From: Dromiciops gliroides
Lineage: Eukaryota > Chordata > Mammalia > Microbiotheria > Microbiotheriidae
Reading direction: 5' to 3'
Assembly (NCBI RefSeq): GCF_019393635.1
Contig: NC_057867.1
Coordinates: 2,412,889 to 2,476,888, forward strand
Length of the DNA stretch: 64,000 bases
Part shown: one piece after another, positions 1-10,400 of the stretch
How the letters are laid out: every line of letters starts with the position of its first letter
How positions within the stretch are numbered: position 1 is the first letter of the stretch
Made by a program: the position numbers and the translations under genes
The notes under the pieces: generated by a model
Database searches by the model: none
What the model saw: the letters and a program-made list of their open reading frames with translations, nothing else
What the model was told of the DNA's origin: nothing

Positions 1-650
1 GGCTTGATGTCAGGAAGCCAACAGTGGGAACTGGCCAAGAGTAAGGTCATGGAGGGTCTTCAAGCAGAACCCAGCTGGTCATTTATGGGAAAGGGTTTTC
101 TTGATTGCCCCTGGGGTGACCTTGACCTGCCCTCCAAGTCTAAGGTCTGTAATTCTATGAAGTGGAGCTTCCCTCAGCCACTTCTGAGTTCCCTTCTTTT
201 TGCCTTTGCTGACCTGCCCTCTCTCCTTTGGTGCCTGCCTCCTTGGCTTCCAGGAGCCTCTGTTTCTCTGGTTCTGCTACCTGGCTCACCATCCCTTTTT
301 CTATTTTCTTCATTCCCTCTGCTCTATCTCTCTCCCTCGCTTCTCTTCACTGGCAGTAGCTGGTACACATACTGAGCGATTCCCAAAGCTGGGTGTTACA
401 CAGCATGTTTCCCAAAGCATCTCTACCTGAGCCTGGTTAAACACCTGCTCTCCTTTCTTCCTGTGCAATGTCTGTTGGTGGCCGCACTGCCCACACCTCC
501 ATGCCCCGGAGACAATTCAGCATGTTCTGTTTGGGGTTTTGCTCCCACCGTGACTGCCCAGAAGTCAAAGGTTGGCCTTTCATTGTCACTAGAGCCTTGG
601 GTTCCATCCCTCTCTTGCTCACCATACATGTCAGTATAGTGACATGGCTC
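1..650. other. Unassigned 3' flank of AWAT2
   Basis: I recognise no gene, RNA or repeat family in this stretch. It is pyrimidine-rich on the plus strand around 180-350. The open frames over it have no family resemblance and overlap one another on both strands, which is expected by chance. Confidence 0.4.
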
Positions 651-1155
651 TATGACTCCGCTGCACAAAGCTTGGCAGAGGTTTTCGTCATTGCCCATCA
701 AACAAGGGCCAAGCTCCTATGCCTGGCATTTGAGGCCTCCACGATCTGGTCAAGGCTTGCACTGGTCCCCGTCTCGTGCTCTACGTTACAGCCAAACAGC
801 ATTCCATTTGCTCGACGTCCCCGGAATGTCGCCTTTGTTTTCTGGCTTGGGGCCCTCTTCGGCTACCATTGCCTCTGCCTGCAATGTCCTCCCATAAGAG
901 CTCCTTCTGACCAGGCCCTTAAAGGCCCAGCTCAGATGCTGCCTCCTCCAGGAGGCCTTCCCTGCCAACCCCCATTCAGATGTGATCTCTCCTCCCACCA
1001 ATGGTGTAGCACTTTATGTGTCTGTTATGTGCCTACAGGGGTGTCTGGGTCCGTGTTTGCCCACGGGCAGGCCCCACGCCGCAGAGAACCTTTGTGTCTC
1101 CCCAAATACCCTGCCGTGTATTTGGCACTTAATGAATATTTACTGACAGAACTAC
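650..1155 (+). repeat. L2 LINE 3' fragment
   Basis: The order of motifs is that of the L2 3' end: a tcctgcctggaatg-like block, then cagctcagatgctgcctcctcc and aggaggccttccctg, then a tail close to ggcacttaatgaatatttactgac. The copy is old and diverged. It lies just beyond the 3' end of AWAT2, in the opposite orientation. Confidence 0.7.
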
Positions 1156-1158
1156 GTT

Positions 1159-1164
1159 TTTATT
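1159..1164 (-). promoter_or_regulatory. Candidate poly(A) signal of AWAT2
   Basis: An AATAAA hexamer on the minus strand lies about 270 nt past the AWAT2 stop codon. It is the nearest canonical hexamer I noticed downstream. It sits at the edge of an L2 relic, so it could be chance; no transcript evidence is available. Confidence 0.35.
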
Positions 1165-1434
1165 GGCTCGCCCATGCCCCGCCCCCACCCAAGGAACTGT
1201 GAGCTCCCTCCTAGGCGCGTGCCCTGCCTGGCCCTGTGCCACTTCTCTGCCTCCACGAGCCCAGGGTTGGAGCTCCAGCCATCAGGGTATGAAGAGCTCA
1301 AACAGTCCCCGGCCCAAGCTCCCTCGGGCCCCGTCTGCCCCCTACCAGAGTCCGCATGTCCCACAAGTCCTCCCACAGATCCCCTGAGTGCAACAACTCC
1401 CTCTTAAGTCAGGGAGCTTGCAGGTGGGCAGCTC

Positions 1435-4400
1435 TCAAACAATCTCCAGCTCCTGAGTCTCCGAGATGCCATACTGGGCCTTGTGCTCATCAAACAGCTT
1501 CCGCAGGGCCTTGATGTATAGGGTGTGGTATTTGGTCACTGTCTCCTGGCTCGGGTTCTCAATCTTGGGGATCGGTAGGGGCTCCCCAACTGCCAGGGCA
1601 GAAAATGAAAGCGGGAAGGCATCAGAATCCCTCCCTCCCTGAAAGGGACCATAGCCACCAAGTGTTGGACCTAGGCCTCCCCTGGCCTGGCGTCTCCTCC
1701 CCTCCCCTCCCCTCCCCTGATCAGTGACCCCAGGGGGCACCTGAGGCTCCAGACTCTTACTGTGAAGGATCATACACAGAGGAGGAGGCTACTGACACCA
1801 AGCCTGCTGCCTTGTGCTGCCCACCTCCTCCAAGACACCTGTGGCTCCCTCATCTTCCCCCCACTTTCACAGCCCTGAAGCTCCCAAGAGCTGTCACTTT
1901 GCCAGGATGCCCACTCCCTCCATGTGCTCTCTTTGCCTCAGTAGGTGGTCGTCCCCCTAGGGCTGGTACCTGTCCCCAAGACCTCCCTGGCTTGTTCGAG
2001 CCTGCCCGTGGCCAGCACTGACTGACCCTGAGCCAGAACAGGGACTCACTGACAGTGGTGATGGGCCGCTTGTAGGGCAGAAGGCCCCAGGAGTTCTCGG
2101 TGAAGCCTCGGCCGTAGAAGGCACAGGGGTAGATGTGCACCAGGCTCTGAAACCACTCCTGGAAGCGATGGACCCAGCCTCCTGCCCTGAAGATGTGCTG
2201 ACCATAGAGCTCATTTTCTCCAAAGGAATAGGAAGGGATCAGGGCCACCCTGTGGACATGGGGGAACAAGGAGGGAGGGGCAAGAACTAGGCCTTGGTGG
2301 CCTCAACCTGGCCCCTCCCCATCCCTTCCCTCCCCTCCCCTCTCTGGCCTAAGGCTGGGCCCTAGGGTGCCTCTTATGAAAGGGTTGCCATGGGGAGAAG
2401 GAAAGCTGAGCTGACTCTCAGGGAGCTGATCTAGGCTCGTTTCCTAGGGCCAACAGGGGTTGAAGCAGGTGCTCAGCACTGCCACTGTGTCCCTCACACC
2501 CAACTCCGTCTGTGCCCCATGCTGACACCAGTTGCCATTGAATCAGGCCTCATTCCATGAGCTCCATGAAGCATTAAGGGCTGCCAGGAGTGAGTGGGGA
2601 CCCCCAGACCCACCCCAGGCTAAGCCACCTACCCGTGCCGGAGGGCCACGCGCACAAAGCCCTTACGGTTCTTCAGGACAAGCTTGGAGAAGCCGGGCCT
2701 GGCATAAGGGCACTCAGCCAGGCCTCCCACCACTACCACCACAGCATTGCCTGAGCCTTTGCCAGTCAGCAGGTAGTCCATGGACGCTTGGCTCACAGAG
2801 CACGCTCCTAAAGGGCAGAGAATCTCAGAAGGGCCACAAGATCTGCACACAGCTGCCCCGTAGGCAGGGCCGGGCCAGCCGGCACAGACCAGGGCAGGGC
2901 CGGACCGGCCGGCACAGACCAGAGCAAGGCTGGGCCGGGGCAGGGCAGGCCGGGGAAGTCTGGCTGAGACCTGAGTCTACAGGCTTTGTGAGGCAGGGAC
3001 CTGGGCTAGGGCTCTGCATCCCACATTCATTACCTTCAGCATGTAGCCTGGAATCTCCTTAGCCAAGGAGTAAAGTTGGGGACAAGGGGAAGGGTAGGTT
3101 CTTTTCCCAGGGTTGTGTGCCCTGATCTGGGGTCTCACAGGCACTGACTGCAGAACCCCTTCATTGTTTCCCCATTAGGAAGGGACTATGACAGTCTCCA
3201 AAGAGGCATCAGGAGTTCTGGGGACCCAGCCCAAGATGGCGTCTGTGTAGAGAGCAGAGGGACGCCTCTGTTCTCCCAGGATTTCAGGAGTCATTCAGGC
3301 CAGCCCCAGGTCTCCAAGCCCAAATGGCCCAATCACAGCAGTTCAGAAGCTTAGAAATAACAGAGGCCCTCCAGATTTCTCAAGACCAAGACCTCCAGAG
3401 CCCTGGCTCTGCCACTGGGTCGAAAGCATCTAGATGCAGCAGTGGTCTCCCCGAATTGGGCACAATAGAGAGTAAACCCCTCTGCTTAGAGGTCTCAGCA
3501 GGCAGCCCAGCCTCACAGTGCCCTTTTCTGCCCCCTTCACAGAGTCAGCTCAGTGAAGAACTGACTCAAAATCTGGTAGATGAGAATGAGAAAGGAGATG
3601 GGGGGCAAGGGGGGGGCTATGTAGCCTCCAATCCCAGAGTCAAAGCTAGAAGGGAACATCCCCATGCCCAATAAATGGGCATCCAGTCTCTGTACACAGA
3701 CCTCCAGGGAGAGGGAGCCCCAGCCCAGCCCAGCCACTTCTGCTTAGCCCACTCCTTATTACAGGTGTTCTTCCTAACCTCAAACCTGCACCTCCCCCCC
3801 CCCATTGCTGCTACTGGCTCTTCCCTCGAGAGCCCCATGGACCAAGTCGAATTTGTCTGGCATGGACACACAGCCCTTTGCTGTCCTAGTCACCCTCTCC
3901 ACGTAAAGTCCAGCCTGCCAGGGGTTCTGAACACTGGTTGGCAAGGCCCGGACGGCAAAACCAATTCTTTTTCTTTTTTTTCTTTTTCTTTCTTTCTTCC
4001 TTCCTTCCTTCCTTTCGTGGGGCAATGAGGGTCCAATTCTTTTTCACAGAACCTACAGCCGAGAAGTCTTCCCCATCCTGTTCTTTGGCACCAGGACATT
4101 TCTGATCTCAGTAGAGAGCTGACCATTTGTCCCTCTTGACATTGGGTCCTGCCCAATGTTGGAATCTTGGCGGGGAAGGGGGTGCTGCCATCCAGCTTTC
4201 TCTTCTAGTCTCACATGATCTGCGAATGTGCTGGGCACTGCATGTGTGCCTCAGCCTGAGTCTAGCCAGAATATCACTAATCACTGGAGCTAGCATGGCT
4301 CAAATCGGGCCTTAAAGTTGGCAAAGCTGTCCGGATATTCCCTCGTGTGATCCCCGCCCGTCCAGAAGACAGCTGAAGACAGACCCCTGGGGCACTCCAT

Positions 4401-7400
4401 CAGAGACCTTATAGGTTCTTTGTCTCCTCGGGTCTATGTGTGTCCCCAGGTGGGGTAATGAATGCAAGCCCCCCCCCATGGGGCTGGTTGCTAGGGGAAA
4501 AGGGGACCTTCCCATAGAGGTGGAAGCAACAAGAACCCACAAGAGTCACAAACATCCACCACTTCCGCTACCCATAGCCAATCAGCAGCCTTTCAGACCC
4601 ATCTCCTATGTGAAGGCTCGGTCACCAAGCAACTCACCACTAGACATCACATATTCCCTAAGGACGGGCACCCAGAAGAAGGCTCCCAAGGTGAGCAGGT
4701 ATGGGGTGATGCCGGGGAAGGTCTTGGAGAAGCCCGAAGCCTCAGTAGCAAAGTGGCAAAAGGCACCGTGGGACATGAGCCCATGGGGGTGAGTGGCGAT
4801 GATATAATTGTGGCTGGGGGACAGGTCATGAGTCTTCACCATCTGGGGGTGGAGAGAGACTGAGTCAGGAAGGAAGGTGGCCAAACAGGCAGCAAAGGGG
4901 CAGGGGCACACCACAGGAAGCTACTCACCTTGAGCGGAAAGTAATCTCTGTATTGTTTCCATAGGCACCAACCCCTTACCCAGGCTGACCTCCGGCCACC
5001 TGCAAATACACCAGAACCTCCCCAAAGCTGCTCCCTCAGCCCCCAGGAAGTTGGGGAGGGCAGGGGACCAGGACTTGCGTTCTGTGTGACAGTCAAGGCC
5101 TAGCCATGCCAGTGGCCAGCCTCCCAGCCCCCTTGCCCTTAGACGTTTGCACCCCGTGTTTCTCAGAACCACCCTATCAGCATGACTGGCCTCATTTCAC
5201 AGGGGGGCAAATGGAGGTTGAGAGACATGCATCAAGTTGTCCAGGGTTGTATAGGATATGTCTCCAAGCTGGAACGGGAACCCGACCTGTTGACCACAAG
5301 TCCCAAGTGCTTCCCTCCCACACCACACACTAGTGGCCCACTGAAGATGAGGCCCAGCTGGGACCAATTACCCCTTCCTGCCCAGGTTTCTTTTTTGGGC
5401 CATTCTCAAGCCTCTCCCCTGCTCCAGCTCCCCAACAATCCCTCCAGGGCCCTACCTTGCTGAGGGGTCTTCCAGTCAAAAATCAGCCACGTAATTGTGA
5501 GCACAGTCAGCGGCCAGTAGGATGTGAACACCACCAGGTAGAGGTGGAAAAAGGTCACAAATAAAACTGAGAGAACCACGGCAAAGCATTAAAGGGTTAA
5601 TCAGCTACACCACCCCCCCAGTCAATCCCATACACACATACACACACATACACGCACACATACAGACACTTTCAGCACCAAGTCAGCAGTGCAAACGTAC
5701 AGATTCAGGAAGCAGAGACCCCAGGGTACAGAATCTCTGAGTGGGGGCTCTAGAACACAGATGTCAGAGCTGAGGGGGAGGGAGTGGGGACCTTAGAACA
5801 CAATGTCAGAACTGGGAAAGGACCTGAGAACAGAGAATGTGTTTGTGGAAATCTGTGGCCCAGAGGGACATGTAGCCTACGTAAGCTAGTGGGTAGTCAA
5901 AATTCAAGACTAAAATCCCATTTTTCTGTCTCCAAAGCTGTTCTCCCCCACCCCAACTAATCCAGGGCCTTGCCCACCTATACCTAGATACCCCCTCCAA
6001 GCGCACATACATTGCCAATACATTGGCACCTAACAACTCCCAATTCCTCTTCCCCCTCCATCCTTTGAGCCTGAAGGTAAAACCAAGATCTGAGTGTTCT
6101 CAGCACCAATTCCTTTGTAACTCAATGGGCTCACCTCCAGGGAGGCCCCCGAAGGAGGGGAGGCCCTGACTCTCTCCCCTCACTATTTGGGGAAAGGTAA
6201 CAGGAGGAAGGGCTAAGTCCAGGGGCTGAGCAAAGAAGGGGAACTGGCCAGTCCCTGACTTGGCGGAGGGGCCCCTGGAGAAGAACATCTGAATTCTCAG
6301 GTTCCAGCAGCAAGTGATTCAGGCGGACTCTGGTGGTGTGTAGAAGGCCCTTCGATCCACTGAGTCCCATTTAAGCACCAGTTCTGACGTCTCCCCGAGG
6401 TTTAAGGACCTGTGCTAGGAGCTGGGGATAGCAAGAGGAAAACAAAGAGCAGGCCCAGTCCTCACAGAGCAAGCACTCTACTGAGGGGCAACTGTGGCCC
6501 GAGATGCTCCAGAAAAAACATCTGAAGTGGGAGAAAGCAAGGGGGAACAACCAAGGGGGACAGGGAAGGTTTCCCAAGCCAGGAGGCACCTGAGCTCAGG
6601 ATGCTCCAAAACAGAAGTGAGGCGAGGCGAAGTGTCTTCAGGGACAGGGGGACACTGGCCTGCAAAAGGAAGTTCAGGGAACAGCAATAAAGCCAGATGG
6701 TCTGCAATGGTACGTGCTGCAAGGATGTGGGCTGGGGAGTAACACATAAGCAAGCCACAAAGGTCGGCTTCGGCCAGATTGGGAGGACCCTTAAACACCA
6801 AACAGAAGAGTTTGGTCTTTTGTCCTAGATGCAAAGGGGAGCCACTGAAACTTACTGAGCTGTAGTAGGAACATGGTAAGACTTGTGCTTTAAGATTATT
6901 TTGGGGTGCAGCTAGGTGGAGCACTGGCCCTGGAGTCAGGAGGACTCAAGTTCAAATCCAGCCTCAGACACTTGATACTTACTAGTTGTGTGACCCTGGG
7001 CAAGTCACTTAACCCCAATTGCCTCAAAAGAAAGATTATTTTGGCACACATGGAGAACAGATTGGAGAGGGAAGGAAACTGGCAGCAGGGAAACCTCCCA
7101 TTTCTTCCCAGGTCATCAATGCCTGTGTTAGACTCACTCTCCTTCCTGCCCAGCCTTGACAAATCCTAGCATTAACAAGTTCAACAAAGTACCCTGCTAT
7201 AGTCACATGAAAAAAATGCTCTACTTCATTAACAGAGGAATACAAATTAAAACAACTCTGAGATGTCACCTCATACCCATGAGATTGGCTAAGATAACAG
7301 CTAGACAAAATGACAAAAGCTGGAGGGGATGTAGGGAAACAGATACAATACAGGTGGTACTGAGAACTCATCTAACCATTCTGGAAAGCAATTGGGTATT

Positions 7401-10400
7401 TTGTCCCAAAGGCATTAAACTAGGCACACCCTGTGACCAGCCTACACCCCACAGAGGTCAAAGAAAGAGGGAAAGGACCCATATGTACAAAAATATTTAG
7501 AGTGGCTTTTTGCGTGATGGCAAAGAACTGGAAAGTGAGGGGATGCTCATCAGTTCTAGTGTATGAATATTGTGCTGTAAGAAGGGGATGGGTTAGGAAA
7601 AACCTGGGAAGACTTGGATGAACTGATGCAAGGCAAAGCAAGCTGAACCAGGAGGACAAACTATACAATAGCAACAAAAGTGTATAGATGATCAACTGCG
7701 AAAGACCTCTGTTCTGCAATAACCAGTCACAATTCCAAAATATTTATGACAAAAGATACTTATCCACTTCAGCTGATAGACTTAGAGGGCAGATTGAAGT
7801 ATATTTTCTGCTTTCTTTCTTTTTTCCTTGTTCCTTTACCGTTGAATCCCTTGAGCCCTTATTCTTCTGCTATTTATTCCCTACTAATTAGTCAGTCAGT
7901 CAGTCAATAAGCATTTATTAAACTTCAACCCTGGGTCACTGTCCCTCATCCCCCTGCTTGGCTTCCACTCCAGAGAAGTCACAAAAACATTTTGGCTGGG
8001 TCCACTGCAAATTCATATTCTCTAACTTCAATTAGGCACTTGTTTCTGAATGGCAATCCATTAAAAATGCAAATTCATCTCTGCCTGACCCGATGAGAAT
8101 TCTCCAAGACACTATTCTGACCTTCCTCTCTCCTGAACCCCCAACTCCACCCCTACCTACCTCCTCTCCCTAGATAGCCTCACCTCTTACTTTACTGAAA
8201 AAAATGGAGGCCATCAGCTCCATCCCCTCTCTTTGTACCTTCCAAAGCCCTCTACACTCTACCCATCTTTTCCCCATTTGTTTCAGTTACAAAGGAGAGC
8301 AGAACCCTTCTCCTCACTAAGGCTAACCTATATAGTTGGCACCTTGGTCCCATCCCCGCTCATCTCCCCTGGAAGCTCTTGCCATAAATTATTCCCCCTT
8401 TCTCTCTCATCTCCACTCTTTCCTGGATGTCTACAAGCACACTTCAGTCTTGCTATTCTTTTTGTTTGTTTGTTTTGGTTTGGTTTGGGGGGTTTTTTGT
8501 GAGGCAATTGGGGTTAAGTGACTTGCCCAAGGTCACACAGCTAGTAAGTGTTCAGTGTCTGAGGCTGGATTTGAACTCAGGTCCTCCTGACTCCAGGGCT
8601 GGTGCCACCTAGCTGCCCCAGTCTGGCTATTCTTAAAAAAAAAAAAAAAAACATTCCCTTGGCCCTGCCAGGCCCTCACACTCTTTTCCCTTTCTCTAAT
8701 CCACTTCCTTCCCACCCACTCACTCTCCAGCCCCTTACAGTGAGGCTTCTAAGCCCAACACTCTACAGAAACTGCTCTTTCCAAGGTCACCAGTGATCTC
8801 TTAATTGCTCAATCTGATGGCTTTTTCTGAGCCTTCATATTACTTGCTCTTTCTATAGCTCCGGACTCTGCCAACTGCTCCTGGAGTCTCTTTCCTCCAC
8901 TGACCTCTTGGACCCTGCTCTCTCCTGGTTCCCTTACCTGCCTACCTGCCCTTCTTACTTTCTTTTGGGGGATCAGAATCCATCTCCTGCCTGGGGCTGG
9001 GTGGCCCTCAAAGGCCCTCTCCTCTCTTTTCTCTAGCCTCTCTCCTCTGACAATCCAATGACCTCATTTCTATGCAGAGAATGTCCAAATCTGAATCTCA
9101 AGTCTGCCTTTAGAAACTACAGAACAGTCACTGATCTGCATTGGTGCCAGGAGCGACCTGTGCTGATAAAATCACAAGTCCAGACCAAGAAGGAATCTTT
9201 CCTTTAAATTCCATTCTCTACTTCACTTGGTGATCTCATCAGCTCCTATGAATTTAATGACCATATTTATGCTGCCTTTCCTGCCAATCTTGCATCTCCA
9301 ACAGCCTCTCACACGCCTCCTTCCAACTGGACAGTCGGTAGACTTCTGAAACTGTGTTCAAAAGGGAACTCAGCTTTTCTCCTAAACCCTCTTTGCTGTA
9401 ACCATAGAGAGGTAACACCTTTCTCCCAGTACCTCAGACTTGCAAAGAGTCATCCTGGACTCCTCCCTCTGTCTCATGCTGCTGCCAAGGCCTGTCCATT
9501 TCACATCCCTTCAATCCGCCCCCTTCTCTCCTCTAACACTGCTGCCCCCCTGGGGCAGGCCCTCATCTCCTCACACCTGGACTGTGGAACTAGCTGCTCG
9601 GGGGCTACTTGGCTCAATCTTCTCCTTGTTCTAGTCTGTCCTCCATTTACCCACTAAAGTGATTTTCCTAAAACAAAGGTCCGATCGTGTCGCACGTACC
9701 ACTCACACACTCAATAAACTCCAGTGGCTTTCTCCTTCCTCTAGGAGCAAGTACAAAAAGCCCTTCAGGGGCAGCTAGGTGACCCTGGAGTGGCCCTGGA
9801 GTCAGGAGGACCTGAGTTCAAATCCAACCTCAGACACTTGACACTTACTAGCTGTGTGATCCTGGGCAAGTCACTTAACCCCAATTGCCTCACCAAAAAA
9901 AGCCCTTCAAAGCCTGGACTCCTACCTCTCCTGTCTTCTTTTACCTTCTTACATCTTACACTGGCCTCCTGGCTCTTCCATGAACAAGAGCCTCCCTGTC
10001 TCAGCTCTCTGCTTAGCCTGTATGCTGTTTGCTTTTCCTTTGCGTGTTGTCTCCCCCATTAGATTGTAAGCTTCTTGAGGGTAGTGACCGTCTTTCGCCT
10101 CTTTCTGTATCCCCACTGCTTAGCACAGTGCCTGCCACATAGAAGGCACTGAATAAATTGAGTCATTATAGTACCATAGCACAACTAAGCATCCGCACTC
10201 TTTTTTCTTGGACCCAGGAACCCAAGAAGCAACCCTATGTAGTGGCAAGGGCCCTGAATTGGGAGCTGACCGAAGTCCTGTTTTCAAGTGTGACCTTAAG
10301 CACCTCCCCCTCCTGGGGGTTCCATGCCAGCTCAAAATACCCTGATCTAAGGCCAGTCATCGGCATGATCCAAAGAGGAAGACACAGGACTGGCCAGTGG

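Larger units (their letters stand above)
7885..10165 (+). repeat. Long L2/CR1-clade LINE copy, broken by two SINEs
   Basis: The pieces read in order: an ORF2-like part with 'ttactttactgaaaaaaatggaggccatcagc', an RT C-terminal part with 'tcatcctggactcctccctctgtctc', then 'caataaactccagtggct', then a 3' tail 'attagattgtaagcttcttgagggtagtgaccgtc' and 'cttagcacagtgcctgccacatag'. SINEs were inserted at 8461-8619 and 9768-9895. About 2 kb of the element survives. Confidence 0.75.

Noticed and set aside
468-1202. A 244-codon plus-strand open frame near the left edge
   Set aside because: Its second half is an L2 3' end and the first half lacks any domain; composition is that of noncoding DNA.
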